Source of the DNA: Deltaproteobacteria bacterium
GTDB taxonomy: Bacteria > Bdellovibrionota > Bdellovibrionia > Bdellovibrionales > Bdellovibrionaceae
Direction of reading: 5' to 3'
DNA length: 64,000 bases
Assembly: GCA_013286585.1 (NCBI GenBank)
Contig: JABDFK010000007.1
Coordinates: 1-64,000 of the forward strand
Shown: piece after piece, positions 8,416-17,024 of the stretch
How positions within the stretch are numbered: the stretch's first letter is position 1
Layout: each line of letters begins with the position of its first letter
The notes under the pieces: generated by a model
Seen by the model: only the letters and a program-made list of their open reading frames with translations
What the model was told of the DNA's origin: nothing
Database searches by the model: none
Translations under genes and position numbers: made by a program

Positions 8416-9308
8416 ATATGAGTAAGCCTTGGCAATGGTGGGACGAATTTTGGTTTTCCTCGCGAAGTCTTCTGAATTTAGCGATTTTTCGCATCATTTT
8501 GATGGCGGCCATGGGCTGCCTGTATTTTGGCCGACTGTTTGATGTGGCCAAATATTACACCGAAGCCGGTCTTTTGCCGAAGGCGCTCGCACTTCAAATG
8601 TTTCCTGAATTCTATCGGCCACTTTTTCTGGTGGCTAGTTGGCCAGACTCATGGGTTTTCCCCCTGCATTTATTTTTAGTCGTGGGCTCGTTCGCTTTGG
8701 CGGCAGGAATCGGTGGCCGCGTGCTCAATACGGTGCTGTGGATTTTACATATCGGCTTCTTACAACGAAACTATTCCCTGGCCTTCGGCGGAGACCTCAT
8801 CGGCGGCATTTTCATGATGTGCATGATGGGCACTCAAAGCTGCGCTAGGCTCAGCGTTTTGAATTTATTCAAGAAGTCCACGGTCACAGTGAAATCGGAT
8901 CTGTTGACGAATTTGTTCTATCGGCTGATTCAGGTGCAGCTTTGTGTGATTTACGCTTGGACGGGATTTGAAAAACTCAAAGGTGCTAGCTGGTGGGACG
9001 GCACGGCTCTGTGGACTGTGTTTGCCAATCCGCAGATGGTGATCTTCGATATGACGTGGATGCGACACGTTCCTTTGTTGGTCGTAGGGCTCAGTATTTT
9101 TACTGTGCTCTTTGAGATTTATTTTCCATTGATGGTGACCAATCAGCGTCTGCGTAAATTCACTCTGATGATGGGAGTGGGACTGCACATGGGAATTGGT
9201 TTTCTGGTGGCGATCTGGGGATTTTCTTTCGTGATGATGGCCCCGTACATTTTATTTATGTCGGAAGAGTGGACCAACAAGCACCTACTCAAATTCAAAT
9301 TGGCCTGA
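8412..9308 (+). CDS. HTTM-type multipass membrane protein (vitamin K carboxylase-like fold)
   Basis: This 298-residue protein resembles bacterial HTTM (horizontally transferred transmembrane) domain proteins, which share the membrane topology of vitamin K-dependent gamma-carboxylase. Several hydrophobic segments are visible between residues about 18 and 290. The family signature is the Y-AWTGFEKLKGASWWDGTALW stretch around residue 180 and the preceding RNYSLAFGGDLI segment. The biochemical role of most bacterial HTTM proteins is unknown and carboxylase activity should not be assumed. It overlaps the stop codon of the preceding membrane-anchored gene by four bases, so the two probably act together. 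It ends the plus-strand run that starts with the M50 protease. Confidence 0.78.
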   Translation: MNMSKPWQWWDEFWFSSRSLLNLAIFRIILMAAMGCLYFGRLFDVAKYYTEAGLLPKALALQMFPEFYRPLFLVASWPDSWVFPLHLFLVVGSFALAAGIGGRVLNTVLWILHIGFLQRNYSLAFGGDLIGGIFMMCMMGTQSCARLSVLNLFKKSTVTVKSDLLTNLFYRLIQVQLCVIYAWTGFEKLKGASWWDGTALWTVFANPQMVIFDMTWMRHVPLLVVGLSIFTVLFEIYFPLMVTNQRLRKFTLMMGVGLHMGIGFLVAIWGFSFVMMAPYILFMSEEWTNKHLLKFKLA

Positions 9309-9389
9309 ATAAGCTGTTTTCCTGGCATCGCTTTTGCTCATAGGGTGACTGACACATTCAACGGTCTTTATCTTTATTGAGAGGCATTT

Positions 9390-9788
9390 ATGAAAAATCT
9401 TTTTGTAGTTCTGACATTGGTGGCTACTTGTTTGACAACGGCTGCGGTTGCAGACGAGGCAAAGCCAGTCGATGCTTGTGCCGGCGTGGCTGTCCCCAAC
9501 GGCTATGCATGTTCTAACAGCCAAATATTACAGATTTGCGGCAGCGACACTCAAGGCAACATGGTGTATTTCGGAAATCAATGCATACCGGTAGCTTCGG
9601 TGCCAGCTTGTGTTGCTTACAATGGACAATATGTAGGGAATCAGTACGGTCAGCCCAGCTGCGGACAAGGGCAAAATGGTTACGGCAATGGCTACGGATA
9701 CTATAATAATCCCTATAATCCTTACGGCTACGGTAATGGCGGCGGCTATTATCCTTACAATCCTTATGCTTACGGATACGGCTATTAG
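9390..9788 (+). CDS. Small exported protein with a Gly/Tyr/Asn-rich tail
   Basis: The 132-residue product starts with a signal peptide (about residues 1 to 21, cleavage after AAVA). The next part contains six Cys in a short span (residues about 29 to 88), suggesting disulfides. From residue about 85 on, the chain is dominated by Gly, Tyr, Asn and Pro in short runs such as NGYGNGYGYYNNPYNPYG. Such tails are seen in surface-coat or adhesive proteins, but I recognise no family. The start has GAGAGG upstream at good spacing. It stands alone between two runs, with no obvious terminator behind it. A large exported protein at 48508 carries a comparable Gly/Tyr segment near its end. Confidence 0.72.
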   Translation: MKNLFVVLTLVATCLTTAAVADEAKPVDACAGVAVPNGYACSNSQILQICGSDTQGNMVYFGNQCIPVASVPACVAYNGQYVGNQYGQPSCGQGQNGYGNGYGYYNNPYNPYGYGNGGGYYPYNPYAYGYGY

Positions 9789-9892
9789 TATTTTCTCAGT
9801 TTGAGACATTTGGCTGCTGATTCGGCAGACAAAGATCAAATTCCCTTTAGTCGAGGTCCAGATGCGCCGATATTGAGACGGGGGAAGTGTCT

Positions 9893-10576
9893 GTGAAGTC
9901 TCTGGCGCCAGCAAAAAAAATAGCTGTCTTACGATCCTGCGTTTCCGCCGTGGGCATGGTTTTTATCATGTTGGCCACGAGCAACTGTTCCAGCACAGGC
10001 TCTGGATTTGGAGATTTGGTAGGACATTGTTCGGGAAGCTGTTCGACAGCCACTGCGGCCTCTGCCAGTGTTTATTTGGCCAATCAGGGTTTTACGATCA
10101 CCAAGGCTTCCTCCTATTTAGGAAATTGTGCTGCTGCCCCCTCTAACGTTTGCGGAAACAATTCTGTGGTGAATCCGGCGACAGGGACATTTCACTTCCC
10201 TCAACAGACGCAGGTTTCTGGAATGTGCACCACCGGGGGTGCTGCCGCCAATCAGATTTCTATGGTGGTCAACTATTCCAGCAACGGGATAATGACTCCG
10301 CAACTGACGGATATTAATGGAGTGCCATACAGCATGTACACCACGACGTGCGATAATGGTCGATTCAATTTCATTGTGACTCCACCCGGAGTTCCTGCCG
10401 GAAATATAGCGCTCATTTATCCTTATGGACCCAGTGACATTCCTTCGTTGAAATCCAACCTTTATAATCTGACCACGCAGGGGCTGCAGTTAGTGGTGAC
10501 TCTATCGACAGGACCTTCCCTTGCGGCATTGAGCACGGCCTCACAGTTCGCCACCACATTCTACGTGAACTACTAG
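9893..10576 (+). CDS. Exported protein of unknown function
   Basis: The product of about 227 residues starts with a hydrophobic segment (about residues 15 to 32, VSAVGMVFIMLATSNC). This could be a signal peptide, and a Cys directly follows it, though the residues before that Cys (TSN) are not a good lipobox. The mature part is rich in Ser, Thr, Asn, Gly and Ala, with scattered Cys, like many surface proteins of beta structure. I recognise no domain. I use the GTG at 9893 because GGGGA lies 7 bases ahead; the GTG at 9887 has no room for one. It ends four bases into the end of the next gene on the other strand. Confidence 0.65.
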   Translation: MKSLAPAKKIAVLRSCVSAVGMVFIMLATSNCSSTGSGFGDLVGHCSGSCSTATAASASVYLANQGFTITKASSYLGNCAAAPSNVCGNNSVVNPATGTFHFPQQTQVSGMCTTGGAAANQISMVVNYSSNGIMTPQLTDINGVPYSMYTTTCDNGRFNFIVTPPGVPAGNIALIYPYGPSDIPSLKSNLYNLTTQGLQLVVTLSTGPSLAALSTASQFATTFYVNY

Positions 10577-11202
10577 ATTTCTGTATTCGACAGATTCAAT
10601 TTTCTGACGGAGCTGGCTTTGCGAGTTTCCTCCATATGACCTTCATCGTATCTGAGGAGGGTGGTATTCCAGTCTTGAGCTTTTAACCACTGAGAATAGA
10701 TATCCTCACTCATGAAAAATTGGATGAAATTCCATAGGACGCTGGTCTTTTTGCCCCGTTCGCTGTCGATCATCAGCGAAAGAATTCTTAAACGATGATC
10801 CTTCACTTTCCAAAGCACAGGCACAGCTCTTTTTTCTTTAAACAAATCTCTCTGAAAGTCGGCAGCAATCAGAATAAATTGGTTTTTCCAAAGGCTGGTG
10901 TTGGTGCTGGACTGCTCGATTTCAAAATGGCCAGAGAGTTTCAAATAGTTTTGATCCACCAGCAAAATATCCGCGGCTTCGGGATCACTGGAAATAAAGC
11001 GGACTTTCACGGGTGATTTTCGCTGAATTTCCCTTTGTAATTCCAGAGGGAAAAGCTCTTGCAAATCTTCCGAGTAGAAAAGAATTTCTGATTTATTGAG
11101 ATCTAAATATTGCTGATAATATTGCGGATGTTGACCCACCCAAAAGCCCGCTCCCAAAGAAAGCAGGCCCGTAATAAAAATCAGAGCAAGGCGCTTAGCC
11201 AT
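10573..11202 (-). CDS. Exported or membrane-anchored protein, faintly solute-binding-like
   Basis: The 209-residue protein begins with a hydrophobic signal or anchor (about residues 5 to 22). The rest is soluble, with alternating strand and helix patterns such as VKVRFISSDPEAADILLVDQ and QFFMSEDIYSQWLKAQDW. These are faintly like periplasmic solute-binding proteins of the spermidine or iron class, but the length is too short for a complete two-lobe protein, so I do not assign a function. Its stop overlaps the stop of the convergent gene at 9893-10576 by four bases. It lies 11 bases downstream of nrdB on the same strand and may be read through from it. Confidence 0.6.
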   Translation of the reverse strand: MAKRLALIFITGLLSLGAGFWVGQHPQYYQQYLDLNKSEILFYSEDLQELFPLELQREIQRKSPVKVRFISSDPEAADILLVDQNYLKLSGHFEIEQSSTNTSLWKNQFILIAADFQRDLFKEKRAVPVLWKVKDHRLRILSLMIDSERGKKTSVLWNFIQFFMSEDIYSQWLKAQDWNTTLLRYDEGHMEETRKASSVRKLNLSNTEI

Positions 11203-11213
11203 AAAGGAATATG

Positions 11214-12212
11214 TTAGAAAGTTTCGTCGAACGTGACGGCTCCGCTGACGCCCATTTGATAAGCGCTGACCCGTCGCTCAAAGAAATTCGCCAATTCCTG
11301 CATGTCCTGAAGTTCCATGAATGGGAATGGATTTTTCACTTTGTAACGGGCAGGGATGTGCAATGCTTCCAATCTTTGATCGGCGATAAATTCCAAATAT
11401 TGGCGCATATCTTTTAATGAAAGACCGGCGATTCCGTGTTCCAGAATATCTTTAGCAAAGCCCATCTCAGCATCGATGGCATCTTCCATCATCTGGATGA
11501 CCATGTCGTTCATCTGCTCATTGAACAGACCGGGCTCTTCTTGGCGCGCGATTTTGATCACTTGTGCTGCGGCGTTGATGTGCATGCTCTCGTCGCGAAA
11601 AACCCAATTGGTGCCACTGGCAAGACCAGTGAGTAAACCCTTTGAGCGCAAGAAGTACACATAGGCAAAGGCCGCAAAAAAGAAAAGCCCTTCAATACAA
11701 CTGGAAAAACAGATCAGGTTCATCAAAAATTTTCGACGATCCTCAAGGGTTTTTACTTGATCCAAAGTGTGAATGGAATCCATCCATTTAAAGCAAAATC
11801 TGGCTTTATGTTGAATCGACGGAATGGTTTCCACGGCAGCGAAAGCCCTGTGTCGTTCATCATGATCTGGAATGTAATTATCTAAAAGTGTGAGATAAAA
11901 CTGCACGTGCAAAGCTTCTTCGTAAAGCTGGCGCGACAAATACATGCGAGCTTCCGGAGAATTCACATGCTTGTACAGATTTAAGACCAAATTATTGCTG
12001 ACGATGGAATCACCCGTAGCAAAAAATGCCACTAGACGATGAATCAAATGTCTTTCACCGGGTTTGATTTTATGGTGCAGATCCACCAAGTCTGTGGACC
12101 AGTCGATCTCATCCACGGTCCAGGTGTTTTTGATCGCGTTTTTGTACATCTCGTAAAAGATGGGGTATTTCATCGGTCGCAGGGTCAAATTAAATCCAGG
12201 ATCTAAAATCAT
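11214..12212 (-). CDS. nrdB: Ribonucleoside-diphosphate reductase, small (beta) subunit, class I
   Basis: NrdB holds the di-metal cofactor and tyrosyl radical that start ribonucleotide reduction in the large subunit. The metal and radical residues are visible: an Asp in ATGDSIV, then E-x2-H-x3-Y in EEALHVQFY, where Tyr is the radical position, and later E and E-x2-H ligands in CIEGLFFF and RDESMHI. The length of 332 is normal. A class Ia type with Tyr is indicated, because the Tyr is not replaced by Phe. It has a Shine-Dalgarno AAGGAA. nrdA lies upstream on the same strand, separated by 54 bases that contain a REP-like hairpin, so the subunits should be expressed together. The metal (Fe or Mn) cannot be told from sequence. 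Confidence 0.95.
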   Translation of the reverse strand: MILDPGFNLTLRPMKYPIFYEMYKNAIKNTWTVDEIDWSTDLVDLHHKIKPGERHLIHRLVAFFATGDSIVSNNLVLNLYKHVNSPEARMYLSRQLYEEALHVQFYLTLLDNYIPDHDERHRAFAAVETIPSIQHKARFCFKWMDSIHTLDQVKTLEDRRKFLMNLICFSSCIEGLFFFAAFAYVYFLRSKGLLTGLASGTNWVFRDESMHINAAAQVIKIARQEEPGLFNEQMNDMVIQMMEDAIDAEMGFAKDILEHGIAGLSLKDMRQYLEFIADQRLEALHIPARYKVKNPFPFMELQDMQELANFFERRVSAYQMGVSGAVTFDETF

Positions 12213-12228
12213 AAAATTCCTTTTGCTC

Positions 12229-12259
12229 GCAAGCCGGCGCAGGCGCCGGCGTTACGCTT
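12229..12259 (+). repeat. REP-like hairpin, copy A
   Basis: A GCAAG flank, then a 7-bp perfect stem CCGGCGC/GCGCCGG with a 2-base loop, then CGTTACGCTT. It is placed between nrdA and nrdB. The flanks match five other hairpin sites in the window while the stem sequence differs. Confidence 0.8.
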
Positions 12260-12266
12260 CAAGTTG

Positions 12267-14723
12267 TTACTGACAGGCCTCACAAGCCTCTGGGTTTTCT
12301 AGCGAACAGGCGATCACTTCGGACTCTGAGTAGGATTTGCCTTCCGCTGCAGAAGCAGCATTGATCGCGGCTTCTGTGGCAGCCTCAATGGCGACGGCGG
12401 CCGCATTTTTTTTGCTGGTCGTCGTTTTGTTGATGCCGGTCGCTGGACGGGAACGCAAATAATAAGTCGTTTTAAGACCTTTTTTCCAAGCATACATGTA
12501 CATGCTGGAAAGTTTTCCAATGGTTGGCGAATCAATGAACAAATTCAGACTTTGGCTCTGGTCAATATAGGCGCCGCGATCAGCGCCCATGTCTAAAAGA
12601 GCTTTCATCGGAACTTCCCAGACCGTTCGATAAATTTCCCGAATTTCGGCGGGAATAGTATCGATGTCTTGGATCGATCCTTCAGTCATTTTAATTTCGT
12701 TGCGCAAATCTTCGGTCCATAGGCCTAAGTTTTTAAGCTCGGTCACTAGGTAGCGATTGATCTGCAGAAATTCCCCGGACAGAGTTTCGCGTTTGAATAA
12801 ATTAGAGATCTGAGGCTCCGTAGCTTCATAGCAACCCACGATGGAAGCGATGGTGGCCGTTGGCGCAATGGCAATCATCAAAGAATTGCGCAAGCCATGT
12901 TTTTTGATCTTTTCGCGCAGCTGATTCCAGCGAGCTTCGTCCGTGGGTTTAATTCCCCAAAGATCGAACTGCAGGATTCCTTGCGCAGCTTTGGTTTCAG
13001 CAAAGTTGGCGTGAGGTCCGCTTTTTTCTGCCAAATCCGCACTGCTATTTAAGGCGTGGAAATAAATTTCCTCTTGAATGCGACGGGAAAGTTCCTTGGC
13101 CTTTTCAGAATCAAAAGGCAGGCGCAACTGGAAAAATGTGTCTTGCAGACCCATGATTCCAAGGCCCACGGGTCTCCAACGGTTGTTGGAAGAGTGCGCC
13201 TGAGGAATCGGATAGAAATTAATATCGATCACTCGGTCTAGGTACTTCATCGCGGCTTTAACGGTTTGACCCAGTTTTTTAAAGTCAAACTCGCCGTTGA
13301 TCACGTGTCTAGATAAATTCACCGAACCCAAATTGCAAACCGCGGCCTCAGAGTTGGAAGTGACTTCCAAAATCTCTGTGCAGAGGTTGGAAAGATGAAT
13401 CACATTTTGAGGCAAACCTGTTTGATTGCTCTTGATGTTGGAAGCATCTTTAAAAGTCATCCAACCATTGCCTGTTTGAGCCAATGTCTTCATCATTCGT
13501 CCATATAAATCGCGGGCTTTGAGCTGACGAACGAAAAGGCCCTGCTGTTCGGCCTCTATGTAGGCTTTCTCAAAAGCTTCGCCGTAGGTATCGACAAAAT
13601 GAGGCACCACTCTGGGATCAAAAAGTGACCACAGGCCATCGGCCTCCACGCGTTTCATAAATAGGTCAGGAACCCAGTTGGCCAAATTTAAATTGTGCGT
13701 GCGTTTTTGATCATCGCCGGTGTTGTCGCGAAGTTCTAGGAACTCCTCGACGTCGGCGTGCCAAGATTCTAGATAGACACAGGCGGCACCTTTACGTTTT
13801 CCACCTTGATTGACGGCGGCCACCGAACTGTCCATGGTTTTTAACCAAGGGATGATTCCGTTGGAGTGTCCGTTCGTACCTTTGATCAAAGATCCACGCG
13901 AACGCACGCGGTGATAAGCGACGCCAATGCCGCCAGCAAATTTGGAAAGCAAGGCGATGTCTGTGTACTTGTCATAAATCGAACGCAAGTCATCTTCCGG
14001 AGAGTCTAGCAAATAACAAGAAGACATCTGCGGACGCAAAGTCCCGGAATTGAATAAAGTCGGAGTGGAGGCCATGTACTCGTGAGAAGAGATCAAGCGA
14101 TAGAATTCGATGGCCTCTTCCACTGTTTGGGCCAAACCACAGGCGACGCGCATGAAAAAGTATTGAGGCGTCTCGAAGACCTGTCTGGTTTTTGGGTTTT
14201 TTAGCAGATAGCGATCATACACCGTGCGCAGGCCGAAATATTCAAAGCGATCGGTGCGAAAGGGTTCAATAGCCGCCGAAAGAGCGGCTTTGTTCTTGTC
14301 GACAAAGCGATAGGTGGCCTCTGAAATAAGACTGGCGTTGTAACCAAAGGTCATCGCATCGGCGAAAGACTTTACTTTTTGAGAACGAACTTCTTCATCC
14401 ACGAAAAGAGCCAATAGCCGGGCTGCTAGCTTCGAGTATTCAGGCTCTTCGCCGATAAGGAGGCTTGCCGTACTGATACATAGTCCGTCCAACTCCTTAG
14501 TGCTGGCGCCGTCGTAAAGACCACTGATGGCCTTGGTGGCCACACGCAGAGGATCGATTTGCACCAGACCCTGGCTGCAGCTAACCACGCGTTCGACGAT
14601 CTTGGTGACATCCACGGGCTCCAGTGAGCCATCGCGCTTTTTGACCCTCATTATATGAGGGTGCGGAGAATCGCTCTCAAAAAGTGTGGTTTGCGTGCTG
14701 TTTAAAGTCTCTTCCAACATCAT
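12267..14723 (-). CDS. nrdA: Ribonucleoside-diphosphate reductase, large (alpha) subunit, class I
   Basis: NrdA reduces ribonucleoside diphosphates with a cysteine thiyl radical received from NrdB. An ATP-cone allosteric domain fills about residues 25 to 115 (RVKKRDGSLEPVDVTKIVER onward). The catalytic barrel follows with SCYLLDSPEDDL, the catalytic Asn-Cys-Glu region NLCTEILE, and the GMKKGLKTTYYLRS-like end (KKGLKTTYYLRSRPA). The C-terminus CEACQ is the redox-active Cys pair that is re-reduced by thioredoxin or glutaredoxin. The open frame starts upstream, but the ATGATG at 14723/14720 has the strong Shine-Dalgarno GGAGGGG and begins the usual sequence, giving 818 residues. A possible promoter lies about 370 bases upstream, implying a long leader with a palindrome. 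Confidence 0.96.
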   Translation of the reverse strand: MMLEETLNSTQTTLFESDSPHPHIMRVKKRDGSLEPVDVTKIVERVVSCSQGLVQIDPLRVATKAISGLYDGASTKELDGLCISTASLLIGEEPEYSKLAARLLALFVDEEVRSQKVKSFADAMTFGYNASLISEATYRFVDKNKAALSAAIEPFRTDRFEYFGLRTVYDRYLLKNPKTRQVFETPQYFFMRVACGLAQTVEEAIEFYRLISSHEYMASTPTLFNSGTLRPQMSSCYLLDSPEDDLRSIYDKYTDIALLSKFAGGIGVAYHRVRSRGSLIKGTNGHSNGIIPWLKTMDSSVAAVNQGGKRKGAACVYLESWHADVEEFLELRDNTGDDQKRTHNLNLANWVPDLFMKRVEADGLWSLFDPRVVPHFVDTYGEAFEKAYIEAEQQGLFVRQLKARDLYGRMMKTLAQTGNGWMTFKDASNIKSNQTGLPQNVIHLSNLCTEILEVTSNSEAAVCNLGSVNLSRHVINGEFDFKKLGQTVKAAMKYLDRVIDINFYPIPQAHSSNNRWRPVGLGIMGLQDTFFQLRLPFDSEKAKELSRRIQEEIYFHALNSSADLAEKSGPHANFAETKAAQGILQFDLWGIKPTDEARWNQLREKIKKHGLRNSLMIAIAPTATIASIVGCYEATEPQISNLFKRETLSGEFLQINRYLVTELKNLGLWTEDLRNEIKMTEGSIQDIDTIPAEIREIYRTVWEVPMKALLDMGADRGAYIDQSQSLNLFIDSPTIGKLSSMYMYAWKKGLKTTYYLRSRPATGINKTTTSKKNAAAVAIEAATEAAINAASAAEGKSYSESEVIACSLENPEACEACQ

Positions 14724-14892
14724 GAACCCCTCCAGATGTCTTAAGCGAAAGCCCGGCCGGCGTCGAAAAAGTGAAGATAGCTTTAAGGCCATGATCCCTC
14801 TATCGACGAAGGTCTAGAGCCTTCCATCATTCTGTTTTTAAAATAAACCGGTCGAGTCCGTTCTGGTCTAGCATCGATGAACCGTCGTCTAT

Positions 14893-14906
14893 CACTAGAT
14901 CTAGTG
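14893..14906. promoter_or_regulatory. 14-bp perfect palindrome in the nrdA leader
   Basis: CACTAGATCTAGTG reads the same on both strands. It lies about 170 bases upstream of nrdA, between the promoter-like sequence at 15094-15121 and the gene. It may be an operator. It does not match the NrdR box consensus as I know it. The rest of 14793-15196 shows no gene and only A/T-rich runs. Confidence 0.4.
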
Positions 14907-15093
14907 GTTCACTTTTGTTGCCTCATCAATAAGGCCTGTTTCTTATATTTGAAGCTAAAGCATTTTTTTTTCTGAGTCCAACATTTTTTGCAAGCTGGAC
15001 CATATTTCTGTCCGCTGCTGCTTATCATTTAAGCAGGCTAGATCAACGTCTTGACATAATTTGACTGATTAAACAACGAGCTCTAGGGCCCGT

Positions 15094-15121
15094 TTTATAA
15101 GCATACGCTGACACAATTCAA
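15094..15121 (-). promoter_or_regulatory. Candidate sigma-70-type promoter of nrdA-nrdB
   Basis: On the minus strand TTGAAT (15121-15116) and TATAAA (15099-15094) are separated by 16 bases. This implies a 5' leader of about 360 nt before nrdA. It was found by eye and not proven. Confidence 0.4.
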
Positions 15122-15196
15122 ACAATTCAACGGTTTAACTTTTGGATTTTGCCCTAAAAAGGACATTTCTGACATTTCCTAAAATTTAAGCAGAAG

Positions 15197-16201
15197 TTAA
15201 ATCCTCTGAGTAGCTTGAGACTGCCAATCTAATTTCATGCGCAGTGCACTCTGCTGCGGATTTTTGCTGACAAAATGTTTGCTCTGGAACGAGTTCATTT
15301 CGCGCAGGTGATCGACTATGCCCTGATGAGTTTTCATTTTATTCACTGTCCACTGAGGCGCCACAAGTTCGTTCCATCGTGATGAATAGGCCGCCAGTCT
15401 CTGCACAAAGATTTCCGGAGACAAATGTTCCAGAAACACACGCACACGCTGCCGGTAAGTTTCGAAATCCACGGGCGTGAATTGACCCTGGTTATGGAGC
15501 TCCTCCAAAGGAGTGTTCTTGAGAACGTGCAGATGGTGAAGCTTGACGTTGGTGATGGGTAGATCATTGCATATGCGTGCGGCTGCAATCACGTCGTCAT
15601 CGGTTTCGCCAGGGTTGCCAAAAATCAGATGAATGCCAATATCGACCTTGGGACTTTGCGCATGAATTTTGTGAATGGCCTGAATGGAATCTTCTGCTGT
15701 GTGGCCCCGCTGCATGAAGAGCAATTGTTGATCGTTGAAACTCTGAACTCCGAGCTCCACAAACACCGGGCGCTGTTCATTGGTGGCGGACCACAGATCC
15801 AGCACGCCTTTCGAAAGGCAATCGGGACGGGTGCCCACCACCAGGCCCTTAACGAAATCAAATTCTAAGGCAGTTTTGAAATGCTGTTCGATACTCTGTA
15901 GCTTGAGAAAGGTGTTGGTGTAGGCCTGAAAATAGACCAAAAACTGCTGGGCCTTGTAGCGTTTCTGAATTTGCTCTTTGTACTTTAAGATTTGCTCTTT
16001 CAGCTCGATGGAAAAAGATTCCGAGTGAGCGGCAGATCCCCACTCATCGCAAAAAACACAGGGTTTCATGCCCTTCAGGCCCCGGCGATTTGGGCAGTCA
16101 TCAGCAATGGCGACGGGGATCTTATAGACCTTCTCTGTAAACAGCGATAAATAATGATGAGAGATCGGCCGAAAAGGCAGACCATTCCAGCCTAATTCCA
16201 T
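15197..16201 (-). CDS. Radical SAM protein of the YhcC family (TIGR01212 type)
   Basis: The 334-residue protein binds a 4Fe-4S cluster and S-adenosylmethionine. The cluster motif is CPNRRGLKGMKPCVFC around residues 36 to 51, the wide spacing seen in the YhcC/TIGR01212 group, rather than the common Cx3Cx2C. Further family segments are YFQAYTNTF, GTRPDCL, VFVELGVQS and HLIFGNPGETDDDVI. The reaction of this family is not established as far as I know; a link to tRNA or redox modification is only suspected. It starts nine bases after the GYF_2-PilZ gene stops, on the same strand, so the two may form an operon. The start lacks a good Shine-Dalgarno but begins with the conserved YLSLFTEKVYKIP region. 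Confidence 0.88.
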   Translation of the reverse strand: MELGWNGLPFRPISHHYLSLFTEKVYKIPVAIADDCPNRRGLKGMKPCVFCDEWGSAAHSESFSIELKEQILKYKEQIQKRYKAQQFLVYFQAYTNTFLKLQSIEQHFKTALEFDFVKGLVVGTRPDCLSKGVLDLWSATNEQRPVFVELGVQSFNDQQLLFMQRGHTAEDSIQAIHKIHAQSPKVDIGIHLIFGNPGETDDDVIAAARICNDLPITNVKLHHLHVLKNTPLEELHNQGQFTPVDFETYRQRVRVFLEHLSPEIFVQRLAAYSSRWNELVAPQWTVNKMKTHQGIVDHLREMNSFQSKHFVSKNPQQSALRMKLDWQSQATQRI

Positions 16202-16210
16202 GGGACGGGT

Positions 16211-16909
16211 TTACTTGAGATCCGGGTTTGTGACCAGAAATTTCTTAATATACTCGATGATCAGACTCTGGGATTCGGTTTGCAGCGCCAAAAATTTCAT
16301 TCCGAAATAGCCATCATTGCCCACATACACGACCTCGACCGTAGCTGGAAGGGGAGTGGTTAAATTGGAGCTTTTTAGTACGACTTTCAGTCGCTCTCCA
16401 ATTTTTACTTGCTTAGAATCTGTGGCGCCAAGCCCGCCTTCTGAAAGCGACAATAATCGAGCTGTAAAAGACCCCGCTGCGGATTCACAGACCAGGGTGC
16501 CCATCACGGGCACCCGTGGATGAGTTCTGCGGCTGACGCCAAGCTCGTCCATGATTTTGTGGATCTGGTAAATTTCACGCCATTCACTGTAACCCTCGGT
16601 CCATAGGCGCACGTTGGTGAGATCGGCTTTGCCGGTGAGATGTCGAATCATATCATCATGAATCATCGGCGGCATTTCTTTGCCATCATCCATGATTCTC
16701 CACAGACGTTCTTGCTGAGCTTGTCGCGCACCCGAAGCTGCGGTTTCGTGGGCGATCTTCAGCCATTTTTCTGGTGGAATCCATCCGGATTGACCGCGTC
16801 CCCAGATCAGAGCCTGCGGCATGCTGCTCAGTTTTCCCTCAAGATCCTCTTGAAGGAAAGGGCCGCGAACTTGGCCATCGATCATGGCAAACCATTTTTT
16901 TTGTTCCAT
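16211..16909 (-). CDS. GYF_2-PilZ protein, likely cyclic-di-GMP effector
   Basis: The 232-residue cytoplasmic protein carries two GYF_2-type repeats (DUF4339), about residues 5 to 51 and 69 to 117, with the typical W-x(n)-G-P/P-P pattern and W-x-E tails. A PilZ domain follows, about 127 to 225. PilZ motifs are RRTHPR (the RxxxR phosphate clamp, 127-132) and SLSEGG at 154-159 in place of the canonical DxSxxG. The Asp is Ser here, so c-di-GMP affinity may be altered. GYF_2 modules are thought to mediate protein contacts. Bdellovibrio-type bacteria carry many PilZ proteins in motility and predation control, but the target here is unknown. Confidence 0.85.
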   Translation of the reverse strand: MEQKKWFAMIDGQVRGPFLQEDLEGKLSSMPQALIWGRGQSGWIPPEKWLKIAHETAASGARQAQQERLWRIMDDGKEMPPMIHDDMIRHLTGKADLTNVRLWTEGYSEWREIYQIHKIMDELGVSRRTHPRVPVMGTLVCESAAGSFTARLLSLSEGGLGATDSKQVKIGERLKVVLKSSNLTTPLPATVEVVYVGNDGYFGMKFLALQTESQSLIIEYIKKFLVTNPDLK

Positions 16910-16976
16910 TTCGTCATGTCAGCATAAGAACGTTCGCCGGATCAAGAACTTCTTACGCCAAGTGATGTGGACGTGC

Positions 16977-17018
16977 CCTCAGAAAGTTGGTGCCCTGAAG
17001 GTCAGCAGCTTTCTGAGG
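16977..17018 (-). other. Hairpin downstream of the patatin gene
   Basis: A 13-bp stem (CCTCAGAAAGTTG against CAGCTTTCTGAGG, one G-T pair) with a 16-nt loop starts 7 bases past the stop of the patatin gene. No T-run follows on either strand, so it is a possible 3' protective structure or Rho-linked end, not a classic terminator. Confidence 0.45.
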
Positions 17019-17024
17019 TGAGCT

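Noticed and set aside
14793-15196. Cobalamin riboswitch or NrdR boxes before nrdA
   Set aside because: No B12-box-like or NrdR consensus was recognised on either strand.
16977-17018. Classic Rho-independent terminator after the patatin gene
   Set aside because: The stem is strong but no T-run follows, so it is listed only as a hairpin.
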